From: Fragilariopsis cylindrus CCMP1102
Taxonomy: Eukaryota > Bacillariophyta > Bacillariophyceae > Bacillariales > Bacillariaceae
Length of the DNA stretch: 64,000 bases
Direction: 5' to 3'
Assembly: GCA_900095095.1 (NCBI GenBank)
Contig: FMBT01000319.1
Span: 1-64,000, forward strand
Shown here piece by piece: positions 36,377-47,779 of this stretch. A model generated the notes under the pieces. The model was not told the DNA's origin. It was given only the letters and a program-made list of their open reading frames with translations, and made no database searches. A program made the translations under genes and the position numbers. How positions within the stretch are numbered: the first letter of the stretch is position 1; every line of letters begins with the position of its first letter.

Positions 36377-38945
36377 ATGATCATTATCAAGCTGCTTCTC
36401 ACTTTTTCTATATTTACAGCAAGTTACCATACAGTTGTAAAATCGTTTAAAATTGCTGCAACTGTTGCCAGCAGCACGAGTATCAGCATGAGCAAGAGCA
36501 GGAGCATGCAAATAGACAAGGACACTTCCGATTTCCATCAATATGCTGCTGCTGCGGTAGATTTTTCCGCTGGTTCTGGTCACGTTTCTTCTCAATCAGG
36601 AATTCTTTCAATTGTTAGATCGGTTCGAAACTGGGACAAGAATCAACGACAAAATTATCTGTATAGGATATCAATTAACGAAGATCTCATGATGCCGCCT
36701 ATCCAGTTAGATACGCCAGTGGACATGTACTTACCATCTCCGTCGGGAAAGAAAACAGTTATAATCAAAGCAGAGACGGACAGTAGCGAGAAGAAAATTG
36801 ATGAGCGTATCGTCGAAGTTTGGCAAAGTTCTTCTCTTATACGTCGTATACCAGTAGGGGGAAAAGATAGCCATGGAATGATTATCAATGATTCCTCTGG
36901 ATTTGGTTGTCCAGTTTGGAGTCATGACGAGGAATTTTTACTATATTCAGCTGAACGCATTCCTGGCAAAACATACTCTTTTTTTGACAGAGAAAATTCA
37001 GACAAAGTTGGACGAGGTGAGCAGAATGTTCTAGGTCAAGGTCAGTCAGAAAATTGGGGAGAGTGCTACAGCAAGCAGGAACCAATTTTAGATATTTGGA
37101 TCTTGAATGTTTCTACAGGCCGGATTTCTCGTGTCCGGAATGTACCGACAGCATTCCATACGCATGAAACAACAGAATCATGTCCATCTCCATCTCCATC
37201 ATCTTCATCATCAATAACGCTTGGGCAAGCCGTGTGGCATCCCAACTCCCACAAAATTGCATACACAGGATGGCAGGCAGATCAGCCAAAACGCCTAGGC
37301 ATGGTCTATTGTAGGAATCGTAGAAGTAAAATATACGAATCCAATGTTTTTCAGATGCTACAGCAACTTGCAAAAGACAACGAACATGAAGAAAGCGAGA
37401 ACCTGAAATTAAACGAGAATAACATTGTCTACGAAGCTGATGACACCTACACCTGTATCTCGAATGAACTCCCCTTTTCAAGATCTCCTCGATACGTTCA
37501 CGAAACCTTAGTGTTTCTGGGTAGCGAACACGCCTTCGTATCACACGATGCGTGTATGGGACTATATAAATACAAAGATAAAATGGAGATCATCGTTCCC
37601 ATAATAGAATTTCCGAAAGAGGAGGGAGGGAAAGTTGCAAACATGGGATTTCCTGGTCTCTTTCTCGGGCAGCTGCCAATTAATTGTGGTATTGATAAAA
37701 AATATTTAGTTACAACCACTCTCTGGGGATCAATTCAAAGGGTTGTTCTTATAAATATAAACGACGGTGGTGTTCATTTGGTCGATATCCCTCAATTAAA
37801 CGAGTTAGGAAGTCAGTCACTATGCACCCTGGCACCAAATGGTGACCTGATCATTTCGGAAGTATCATGTGATCAGCCGGCCAGCCTTTGGATAGTGAAA
37901 AAAGCAGATTTGCTACAAGACGCAATAAAAGATAGTGGTAAAATCATAGGCAACGCTCGCTTCCTAGCAAATTTCTCTCCGATTGCAGCCTCTACGTTCT
38001 CTCCGATAAAGCCAGAAACGCATCGATCATATACCATGAAGATCCTATCGATCAATCCCACTTCCATCGATGGAGCCACATCTAATCCCATTCAAGCGAT
38101 ACTGTTGCTTCCAAAAACTGAATCTTACAATGGAAAGCTTCCAATGGTGGTTGTGCCTCATGGTGGTCCTCATAGCTGTAGTACTTCTACGTTTGCACCC
38201 GGAATTGCTTTTCTCGCTAGCAAATATGCTGTTTTGCTTCCAAATTATCGAGGTTCAATAGGATTTGGACAAGCTTCTCTTAACTCTTTATTAAGCAGGA
38301 TAGGAAAAGTTGACGTAGACGATGTTATGATGTGTACGAGATATGTTATCGACAATTTCTCCGTCGTTGATGGTGATCGTGTGGGTATTTGTGGGGGTAG
38401 CCACGGCGGTTACCTTACTGCCCAGTGCACCTCCCAATATCCAGAATTTTTCAAGGCAGGTAAGAATAAACAAACCGTACTATGAGATTTTTCCTGTTGA
38501 TAATAGTTTTACTCACAACCTTTCATTGTGTGTGGAACCAAATGATGTGGAATGGCTGTTTTTAGCTGCAATGAGAAATCCGGTAACTAATATTGCAAGC
38601 ATGATTACTAGTACTGATATTCCAGACTGGTGTTTGGGTGAAGTAATGGGAGAGTACGACCAGTCACTGTACTGTGGTCCCACTTTAAATCAAATCACAA
38701 AAATGTACGAAAAGAGTCCAGTATCTCTCGTCCACAGAGTGAAGACGCCAACATTGATCGCTCTTGGTATGGCTGATTTGAGAGTGCCACCAAGTCAAGG
38801 ATTAGAATGGTTTCACAGTCTACGTTCCCTCGGTGTTCCTACAAAGCTTCTAAAATACCCCAATGACTGTCACTCACTGAATCTCGTCACAACCGAGATT
38901 GATCACTGGCTGCATATTAGAAAGTGGTTTGATAAATATCTTTGA
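36377..38945 (+). CDS. Prolyl oligopeptidase (S9) family serine peptidase, acylaminoacyl-peptidase-like
   Basis: S9 enzymes cleave short peptides; the acylaminoacyl-peptidase type removes blocked N-terminal residues. Two exons: 36377-38459 and 38566-38945. The donor is GTAAGA and the acceptor TTTTTAG, giving 820 aa. The C-terminal alpha/beta-hydrolase domain has LPMVVVPHGGPHS and the nucleophile motif GICGGSHGGY (Ser near residue 674). The catalytic Asp is in MADLRVPPSQG (about 764) and the His in NDCHSL (about 796). The preceding ~550 aa would form the beta-propeller. The N-terminus (MIIIKLLLTFSIFTASYHTVVKS then FKIAATVASS) resembles a signal peptide plus Phe and a Ser/Thr-rich transit region, so plastid or secretory location is likely. 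Exon 1 alone would lose Asp and His. Confidence 0.9.
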
Positions 38946-39017
38946 TACTAAATAGAAATTTGAACAACATTCTCTATAAAACTAAAATATTTTTGATACA
39001 TATTAGGACCTACATGT

Positions 39018-40315
39018 TTACACATTAGTTGGTGGATTTTTTAACTGATCAAGTGCCTTCTTTACATCCGCTTCTGACATATTGGACATTTGTTCTTGGG
39101 CTTGTTGACTAGCTTTTAACATCTCTTCGGGCGACATATTCTCCATCATCTGCTTCGCCTGTTCTCTCATTTGTGGATTATCTTTTAGCATGGCCGCAGT
39201 TTGCTTCATCAAATTCGGATCGACACCCATGGTTTTCAAGCGAGCCTCTTGAGCGGGATCCATTTCCTCCATCATGTCAAGAACAGATCCAACTTCATCA
39301 GTCGACAAGTTCTTCACGCGATCATTCACTTTCTCCAACTCTTCTGTACTTAAATTATCGCCAATAGTAGCTGATGTGGCGGTATTGGGTCTCTTTTTCT
39401 TTGGGGAGGTTATCTTTCTCGCCTCTTTGCGTGCCTCTTGCATAATATCATCTTCGAAATATTCTTGAACTTCTTTCCAAACACGTTCAAAACCAACGCG
39501 ATCAACTCGTGTGGCACCCAAAGATCCGTCAGTCCAACACTCCTTGAGTTCTTTCATCGACAAATCGAACTCCCGGTCCCCCGAAAGTAATTGAATAATA
39601 GGAAGAGAATAAAAACCAGTGAACGTAGCACCACCTATGGTAGGAGAATCACTCATAAATTCTGCTACTTGGAACATAGCATCAATAACCTTACTATCCG
39701 AACTACTTCCTGGACCGGTTTCCATCGGCTTATCTCCTTCGTCGTCGACAGTGGCCTCTATAGCATCGTTACTATTTTTAATCACCTTATTAACTGATTC
39801 CAAGTCATCGGGTGTCATCTTTGAAAGTTGTTCTTGAGCCTTTCTTGATTGCTCCAATAATTCATCTGGACTCATAGTTTCCATAACTTTTTGTGCCTGG
39901 GTCACCATCGATGGATTATCTCTCATCATTTCCATTGTCTTTTTCATCATATCAGGATCCATTTTCATAGCCTTGAGAGCATTTCGCTGGATTGGGTTCA
40001 TATTGTCGAACTCCTGAAGCATTTTGTCGATATCCCCGGGCTTCAGATTTTTCATTTGATCAATTGCTGCAGAACTCATGCTTTTGGCGTATTCATTTGG
40101 ATCCTTGGAAGATTGGAGTAACGAAGGAAAGTAAGATTCACTATACCGATAGGGAGAAATGAAACCATAACTTAGCTTTTTCATCGATGACGTCGTTTTC
40201 GGAAAAGCAAAGCTTCTGATACCAACAAACCTCCTCCACTGATCGTCGTCATGACTGCTTGAAGCATCAACGCATACGCCATCATATACGATACAGCTGT
40301 TTTTGATCCATTCAT
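39018..40315 (-). CDS. STI1/DP-repeat protein with apparent single-base frameshift after a plastid-type signal peptide
   Basis: The main open frame, 40184-39018 (388 aa), holds two related ~90-aa halves. Each has an MDPDMMKKT/VDPNLMKQT-type DP helix pair and MSPDELLEQSRKAQEQ/MSPEEMLKASQQAQEQ, as in STI1-type chaperone-binding regions of Hop, Tic40 and OEP61. No TPR is seen. Upstream, an ATG at 40315 opens a signal-peptide-like reading (MAYALMLQAVMTTISGGG) one frame away. The two frames meet at a TTT run (minus strand, 40211-40209), and one more base there would create an A-FAFP plastid cleavage motif. I infer a missing base, giving about 432 aa. Without it, the 388-aa form lacks any targeting signal. 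It is convergent with the S9 peptidase (72 bp between stops). Confidence 0.75.
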
Positions 40316-40732
40316 GATAAAGTATTGAATATTCTCGTTAAAAATAGAATATCAAATGTGTTATTGTTTTGATTTCTCTGCCACTCGTTGAATCGACTCT
40401 TTTAGATTTGATTTTTTCAAAAGTATGATGTAGTATGTATACACAGCCTGCAATTGTAGCAACTCATCAAATTTTTGTTCAAGATTATTCGGTGATGCGG
40501 ACGTATCACGTATCACGTTTCAGTTAGTGAGTGAGTGGAGTAGCGGTCGTAGTCGGAATGATGAATTAATAATGATGAATCATTCATAAATCAAGTCACA
40601 AGAAGAGATCTTTTAGAATTTAAAATAACTAACTTAAAGGACAGGCGGTCAGGAAATTTAATTTACAAATAAAAAATAATATTTTTTTCATTTTTAAATT
40701 TAGAACTTGTTTCAGCTTTTCTTCACAACACC

Positions 40733-41385
40733 ATGGCAACACGCCTCTCTGTGCTCTATCAACACACCTCTAAGATTAACAATAAGCATATAATAATTAA
40801 TTTGACTTGTAGATTTCGGAATGCAACCACAACCACAATAAGTACATCAGTACGTCAATTTTGTATCGAGGCGAAGGGCAAAACTACAATGATGATTTAT
40901 CCTCGGGCTGCGGTCGCAGCAACTGTCCAATGGACCAATCCTACACAAATTTATACCACTATTTACTTGTGAAACGTAAAAATCCACCGGCTCAAAACAA
41001 ATGGAGCATACCAGGAGGTAAAATTGAGTTAGGAGAAGAAACATTAACCGCTGCTAAACGGGAGATTGAGGAAGAAACACAAATTCGTGACTGCCTTTGG
41101 CATTCTAACTCTTTTTTAACTACTGATTCCATCGTTCTAGATGAGATGAATAGTAGCTCATATGCTTTTCATTATGTCATAGCACATTGCTTTGCGAAGA
41201 TTCCACCAACGAGTGAAAATGAATCACCGGCATTGACACCATCAGACGATGCTCTAGATGCGAAATGGTTGTCTCTAGAAGAGATTAAATCTCTCGAATG
41301 CTCTGAACATTTATCAAAAGGGGTTATCGAAGTTATAACGAAGGCTGAAGCATTAAGTACTCTAGGTATTCTTCCTGTACAGTAA
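40733..41385 (+). CDS. Nudix hydrolase, frame interrupted by an apparent single-base deletion
   Basis: Nudix enzymes hydrolyse nucleoside diphosphates linked to other moieties. The ATG at 40733 opens a frame with a basic, Ser/Thr-rich, presequence-like N-terminus, then YPRAAVAATVQWTN, the usual first strand of a Nudix fold. It stops soon after 40970. The next frame continues exactly where expected with LLVKRKNPPAQNKWSIPGG and the Nudix box GGKIELGEE...REIEEETQ, ending at 41385. The frames join near a TTT run at 40962-40964. One added base gives about 217 aa. The box keeps the metal-binding REIEEE; the usual Gly near its end is Gln here. No GT-AG intron fits. It may be an assembly error or a pseudogene. 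Mitochondrial location is inferred from the N-terminus only. Confidence 0.75.
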
Positions 41386-41827
41386 GTTAGTTAGACTCGT
41401 AGGTAAAAACCGGGATATATCGATTATTTTGAATATCATTTTGTCCATCTTATTACGAGTTGCGATTCCTCGTTACACGACAGGGAATTCAAAAAAAACT
41501 TGTCCCAGCTGAAATTAGAAGGGGAAATCTTTTCCTAGATTTCTCGAGGTTTTTGTTTTGCAATGGTCAACATTCAATGACTGTATGCGATATTCTTGGT
41601 CCAATATTATAACATAAATCTAAATAGTGGTTGTTAGCTACAAAGATTTTCAGATTTAACTATTAAAAAAACTGTTACCCCATAAAAGCAATCAGTAAAC
41701 TAAGAGAATATTTCCCCGGCCCATCCACGATTAAGGAGTCGCATTGAGACATTGAACCGCACTACTTTGAACTTGCTCCTAACTATAGTAGATGAACTTT
41801 TCGAAGGATACAGTATATGGAATATAT

Positions 41828-42768
41828 CTAGAAATTCTTCCTATTTTTCTTCGCTTCCTTTTCGTCCCCATTATAAACCTTCAATGCCGCTAGGAACGAA
41901 CGAACTTCCTTCATAGATCTAAGTCTATAATTCATTTTTGGCGATATCCCTGTGCGATTAAATATTGTGAGATGAGTACTAGTATAGCAGTATGAGAAAT
42001 ATTAAAACAATTTAACGCCATCGTGGAGCACTTACAGTAAGAATCGCACGATCCCGCTGATTGGCCGCCCATTCTTTTCACAGTCTTCTTTATCCAACCA
42101 TGCGGCCACCCACCTTCCAACGCCTCATCAGGCTCCCCACAAAAGATTTCAGGATTCTTAATCTTTGGTGAAGTTTTACTCTTAGCTTTCGCTGGGATAT
42201 TGGATGTTATCTTGGTGTGTTTTGTCCCCTTAGAAGAGTTTACAATTCCTCCAGCCCCTGGTATCATCGTGTGCTGTGCATATTGTTGTTGGTCATGTTG
42301 ATAAGCTATAGCTTGTTGCTGCTGCTGCATGTAATAATTATGGATAAATTCATTGCAATATTTATTATTGTTAGAGTTCTCGACTGGATATGTTGCATTT
42401 GTTCCTGGCGGAAGTGTCCCCACTTGCGGTGCTTGATTTATCGCACTGGTAGCACAATTTAAAGCTCCATCTGATATATTCACTTTCCACGGCCTTCTCA
42501 TTAAGAGAGTTTTACCGGCTATTAGTTTTCGTCTGACAGGAACAGTGTCGGAAGCAGCAACTGCGGAGATAGTTGCGGTTGGTGGTTTCGAGACCTCTGA
42601 TTGGTTGGAATTATCTGCCATTACAGCGCCAGCAGTTACGGATGGTGTGGATTGTTGGTTTGGTGGGGGTTTTGCATTGGGTTTGGCTTCTGCTGCCACA
42701 TCCTTCGATTTGTTATTGTTATCGTCTGCAAGGATTTTCGTTTCTTTTAATTCATTTCCTGTTGCCAT
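41828..42768 (-). CDS. MBD/TAM-like domain protein
   Basis: Two exons on the minus strand: 42768-42036 and 41949-41828. The donor is GTAAGT and the acceptor CACAG, giving 284 aa. Residues 1 to about 210 are low-complexity (Asn, Gln, Pro, Ala) with a Gln run. The conserved part (about 217-275) reads EGGWPHGWIKKTVKRMGG, then SCDSYWISPK across the intron, and YRLRSMKEVRSFLAAL. This matches the pattern of methyl-CpG-binding/TAM-like domains (GWP-GW, DSYWISP, RS--E---FL). Binding to methylated DNA is not shown; such domains in diatoms may bind other targets. Without exon 2 the domain would be cut off. It is convergent with the Nudix gene. Confidence 0.8.
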
Positions 42769-44969
42769 ATTATTATTATTATTATTATTACTATTATTGG
42801 GCTGGTAAAAAGGCCATGAGCAAATGACAGGGCCAACGCAATAATACGGTAGGGGACAGCAGGATGTTCTGTTGACTTTATTGGGTGTTAATACTATTAT
42901 GTCGTAGACAGATTGAATCTATCGCATAGACAGACTTAATCTATCGCATACTGTACTAGAAGAAAATTTTCTGATAAAAAATAATAATTTAATTTTATAA
43001 AATTTTCCGTAACTTTAAAAATTTTAGTCGATTTTTGATTGTCTTTCTTCATGTACTTCCTCCAGTCAGCGCTAAACGCGCAGGGCTATCGGCTGAAAAT
43101 TTTGCTCGTAATTAACACGCTATCACTCAAAAAGCTAAATAATGCCCAAAAAATAACTAGTAAAACTATACATCATTCAACTGTGTGCAACTCTATCAAT
43201 AAACAATTTCTTTCAAAATTTGAAGGTTCCATCTAAACTATTATTCTACACAGACTCCATATATCAACATCCATAAGGTTCTACCCTAGCATATTTCCTT
43301 CTGAAATAGGCAACCTGATAGACTAAATTAGCATGTGTGAAATGCACATTAAAAAAATCAAGATTGACAGTTGAACATGTTGATACACGCGCTAAATTTT
43401 CAGCCGATAGCCCCCTGTGCTTTTAGTGCTGACTAAAGGAAGTAAGAATGAGTTTTACCAGACCACAGGACTGTAGACGCGGCTTCCTCGATACCGTTGC
43501 TCAAAAAATGATGTGAAGTTAGCGCATTGCCAGAAATCAAATAATTCCATTAACAAGTAGCTCGTCTCTGTCCGCATTAGAGGCAATAATGTTTGACATC
43601 TTACACATGTTAGCAATTAAGCTTAGCCTTCTTTTGACATTTAACATTAATGTACAACCTGATAGAAGTCACATTATTACAGCAAGGAATGTAATACTTG
43701 ATAGTCCCCCAAAAACTCCTCGCGCACTATCAACACGGCAAAATATTTCAATGCACATTGCTGTCATTACTATTGATCATCATAGATCCATATTGACCAG
43801 GGACTAGAACACATTGAAGACATCGGCAAATAGCTTTTGAAAATAGGAATACAACAGTATTGCCTTTTGAAATTTGAGGAAATGGACATATTAGGCACGG
43901 CTGGCTACAGAGCCTGCGGTTTGGTAAAACTCATTCTTATTTCTTATCTAGTATGCTCAAACCGCAAAATTTTACCTTTGAACATCTTCAACAATTGATA
44001 TACTTCAGTTCTTTTTGAACATTTTAAATTTGTGGGACAACCATCCTAACAACTCTGCCATGCTCTGAACTAGTATTCTAGAGAATAGGCTTTTATATAC
44101 AGTAACATAATAATTATGAGATTAGTCTACATTATAGATACCTACATCTATTGATTGATATCATAGAGTAGTACCTTTCACCAATGAATCAGAGCGATTA
44201 GCGATCATTCACTAGTGTTTTAAAAACTCTAGTAGACAGAGAATATGCTAGTAGGCTTCCACTATAAAGCAAATGAACGAAAATATTCTGGTGGTATTGT
44301 TGGGAATGCTAATATCTCGTTTGGCATCTAGTCCACTTTGTGCAGAGTCTCTTTTGGTCTGGATCTCGTACTGCCTCAAACAGGAAGCTTTGATTTGACA
44401 TTAGACTGGTGAACATCGTTGTGTTTCGTGTTGCATCTGTCAACACAAAGAACTAAGAGAAAATGGTAGAAATCAGGAAGTACATTGATTGTATACTTTT
44501 CGTGATGTTTGTCTTTGTGATTGATGATTGATTGAATATCTATCCATTGAATACTAATGTTTGATGAGAATTGATAGTGTAATGAAAAGTGTCTGATGAT
44601 ATGTGTGAGATTTTGAAATTGAAAATTTACAAATACTATTCTAGAATAGAACATAATTAGTGCTTTTATCATACAGAAGTACGGTTTGAAATGATGGACA
44701 TCTGATTAAAATTGTCGACACGACACACCATTTTGAATTTAACATACTAGTATTTCGAAGTAGTACACATAAAACTCTATCAATAAACTTCAAACGGTAC
44801 CAATAAGATAAACGTCGAAACGTTAACAACTGTATCACTATACTATATACGATAAAAACCTGTACGATCGCCTACGGGAATTGCTTGACCGGAAGCGGTT
44901 CAAAATAGATGCAATTATCTCTGATACTAGTAAAAATTGTGCTTTACCATTACATTGTATTCAAATAGG
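42769..44969. other. Gene-free interval with nested inverted repeats
   Basis: No gene is supported. The first bases carry a (TAT)n/(ATT)n microsatellite next to the MBD-like gene start. Inverted repeats at 43045-43946 are listed separately. Confidence 0.45.
43045..43946. repeat. Nested inverted repeats (MITE-like)
   Basis: Pair 1: about 43045-43112 matches the reverse complement of about 43381-43447, sharing GGGCTATCGGCTGAAAATTT and a CAGTCAGC-CTAAA-like block. Pair 2: about 43440-43480 matches the reverse complement of about 43906-43943, sharing TAAGAATGAGTTTTACCA. The middle segment thus takes part in both pairs. No transposase is seen. Confidence 0.7.
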
Positions 44970-45896
44970 ATGAATGATAATCATGAAATGCAGGAAAAAT
45001 TGAAAGAGCGCAGGGATGACAGCAAGGATGAAAAAATTCTCTTCCAACGTTTCCAGAATGTGGCAACCTTAAAACTAGAACGAATGACGAAACAAGCGGA
45101 TAGTGTCGACGCCGGACAAAATGAACTGAAGATGGGCGAGGAAGAACAACGAATTATTTCGAGCATGAATGGAATGGGACTGAAGGAAGGATTGTTAGCA
45201 GGTGTTGCATCGTTTATCATTCTACGACGTGGACCTCGCTACATTGGGAGATGGATACTTCAACGACGGACTAAAAGGAATTATGTCCTTAGCGATCCAA
45301 ACAAATTAACGAGAAACAGTAATAATAATAGTAATAATAATAACAATCCGTTCTATAAGGCTTCAAATCGGAATGAATTTCCACGTCCGATGAGCTTTTT
45401 GAGCCGATCAATTTGGTTGACATTTGATTCGGTGTTGTCCCTTCTGATAGCTACGAATATTAGTATCGTTTTCACAGATAAGAATACGATTCGGAAACAG
45501 ATTGTGAAACTTCCATTGGTATCCGGAAGATCTTTGACCGCTGATGCCTTGTGTGATGATATAGTTGAAGAATTGAGGAAAGTTCGAGAGGAAAAGAATG
45601 CGGCATACGAAAGACTTAGGATGCGAGAAAAGGCTCAGGAAACTGCTGCTTCTTTCTACATGGATGGCATTGTACAATTTTGTGAGAATTGTGAACGGCG
45701 TAGGTTTTACGAAAGACGTATTCGGGAGGAAAGAGGTTTAGGAAAGACTGAGCAGGTAGAAATTCCCATCCCGGGTGTACCGAGTGATGCTCCTCGTTTG
45801 GTAGTGAGTACAAATGGAGAGGAATCGGTTGTCGATAAGGATGGAATAGAAGATCCGTTTCTGGAACAATTTGGAAATGATGCGAGCTGGGCATAG
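44970..45896 (+). CDS. Putative two-TM protein of unknown function
   Basis: Single-exon protein of 308 aa from the ATG at 44970; the open frame extends 11 codons upstream without ATG. Residues 1-65 are charged and probably helical. Hydrophobic helices lie at about 73-86 (GLLAGVASFIIL) and 148-168 (WLTFDSVLSLLIATNISIVF). A basic segment and an Asn-rich stretch (codons AAT/AAC) sit between them. Residues about 205-245 are charged and may form a coiled coil, including an ENCERRRFYERR motif. The C-terminus is acidic. I recognise no family. Mitochondrial or ER membrane are both possible. Confidence 0.65.
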   Translation: MNDNHEMQEKLKERRDDSKDEKILFQRFQNVATLKLERMTKQADSVDAGQNELKMGEEEQRIISSMNGMGLKEGLLAGVASFIILRRGPRYIGRWILQRRTKRNYVLSDPNKLTRNSNNNSNNNNNPFYKASNRNEFPRPMSFLSRSIWLTFDSVLSLLIATNISIVFTDKNTIRKQIVKLPLVSGRSLTADALCDDIVEELRKVREEKNAAYERLRMREKAQETAASFYMDGIVQFCENCERRRFYERRIREERGLGKTEQVEIPIPGVPSDAPRLVVSTNGEESVVDKDGIEDPFLEQFGNDASWA

Positions 45897-46519
45897 CCCA
45901 GAATAATACGTAACTAAGATACATCTAATCTATTGGAAGGAAAATATGACTGTTTTTACTTATTTATTTCAAGTCTTTATGCATCCTACGCATGCACGCT
46001 GCTACATTTAGAAAAAATGTATTTATTGCTTCAGTCTTCAATCTAATAATACTGATTATTAAAACTTAACAAACAATTTTATTTTATCAAATTTTACCAT
46101 ATTATCTCTCACATCTTTAGAAATTTTTTCGTCGCTTGCTAAGATCAGCAAATACAGTATTGAGTATGAGATAGAATTTATCCCGTTTCTGTTATGATTG
46201 TTCCTGCGAAAAAAGAGCACAGCCCTTAATATTATGAAAAACGTATAGAATTTGTGATTTAGCCATTGGACTGATTGCTATAGTGGCCTTTCCAAGGAAT
46301 TTTTTCCCCAACTTATGTTGAGAATTCGTGATTTCATTACTGGTAGAAAAAATCAGATTCTGTTCATAAAAATCGTTCAATCTAATAGATTCAAACCTTG
46401 AATATCAGAACATTGTACCAGAATGATACAAGGAAAGTTGATTTCCGGAAGCTTCTATAATACCGAAACAAAGGTACATGAAACATTTCGTTCCAGTAAA
46501 TATCAGACAGTTAATTCTT
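45897..46519. other. Convergent intergenic
   Basis: 3' flanks of the two-TM gene (+) and the WD40 gene (-). AT-rich, with nothing else seen. Confidence 0.4.
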
Positions 46520-47769
46520 CTATACCCTCACTAATTTCATTAAATAGAGTTAAGTGTTTATTAGATGTGAGCATTTGTTGCTACGTAACGTATACAGTAC
46601 AGTTAGTTCAAACATCAAACATTCGGGAAACTTACATATCTGGAGTTTGTCATCGAATGCAATTGATACCCAGTCTGGCTGGCTTGCGCTCCATTGGAGA
46701 TTATTAATTTCTCCATCAGCATTGTAAGCCAAGATAGGGTCATCCACCGGACGTTTCGGCATCGTACTCAAGTCCCATATGAGAGCTTGTGAATCATCGC
46801 CTGCTGTACAAATATGACAAGACGAATGCGGTGCCCATGCTGTTGCGTTGACAGATCCCCAATGGCCCCCCAGTTCCGCTACAGGCAAAGATGGTACTCG
46901 AATATCCAAGATGATGGTTTTTTTTGAGTCCCCCATGAACGTTGCCATATAATTCGGGTCCTGTTTGTTCCATTCTAATCTAAGCAATGGCTCAAGATCT
47001 GGTGATTCATATATTATGGTTGAATTTACGAGACTTCGCAAGTCGAACATACGGACAGATCCGTCTGCACCTACAGAAGCAAACACATCTTTCCCTCTTG
47101 CGAAGGCTAAATCAAATACTTCCCTGTCATGGGCGATCAACTGCGTCCTTGCTGTTGAAGTGTTGACATCCCAAATTGTAACAGTAGTATCAATAGACGA
47201 TGTCCCGATTATGCTCGGGTCAGTTTCGTTCCAATCAAAAGAAGTTAACGGTGCACAATATTCGCTTGTCTTATTGTTGTTCAATAGAGCTTCTTTTTTT
47301 ACAGTTCCTGATCCGTCGTCACTGACATTCCATATCCTTAAATAATCTCCTGTCGTCGCGAGTAAATCTTGTGATCCATGCCTCGTATCTGGTGACCACA
47401 TAATCTTAGTACACGGATATGGATGATCAAATTCAGCAGCCTGGTATAACGATCCGAGATCATCAGATGCAGAATTCTTTTTATTATGGAAACGACGTTT
47501 GAATATTGCTCAAGGTATGATCCTATCGCTAATCTGAATTGAGACGTCGGATCGGGTCTAAATGCGGCAGAGAAAGAGATAGATCATTAAGACAGACAGG
47601 ATTAAAAATTTGCACAAACAATGAATTTAAATGCAAACCCGATAATCGAAATACATTCAAAGCCAATTACTACCCACCTTCGACTCCAAGACAAAGAATA
47701 AATCGGCCATGGAGCCTTGTACGTGTAAATTTCTTTTCGCTGGGACTGCGAGTTGCCGTTATCTGCCAT
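46520..47769 (-). CDS. DCAF7/WDR68/TTG1-type WD40 protein with an apparent single-base frameshift
   Basis: WD40 scaffold of the WDR68/TTG1/AN11/LWD family, which binds DYRK/HIPK kinases or transcription factors. Exons on the minus strand: 47769-47678, 47557-46636 and a tiny 46530-46520. The start reads [20 protein letters not shown], with the family motif KEIYxYxAPW. Exon 2 gives [14 protein letters not shown], then [15 protein letters not shown] and WD repeats (LRIWNV, VTIWDV, VRMFDLR, ALIWDL). The last exon is 11 nt and supplies the universal ending LRV. The frame changes at an A5 run (minus strand, 47482-47478). One extra A gives 341 aa, about the length of human DCAF7, so a missing base is likely. 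A copia element is inserted 5 bp upstream of the ATG. Confidence 0.88.
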
Positions 47770-47774
47770 GGTCA

Positions 47775-47779
47775 ATCTA
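47775..47779. other. Left target-site duplication (ATCTA)
   Basis: ATCTA directly before the left LTR (TG at 47780), repeated at 57201-57205 directly after the right LTR. A 5-bp duplication is normal for copia integrases. Confidence 0.9.
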
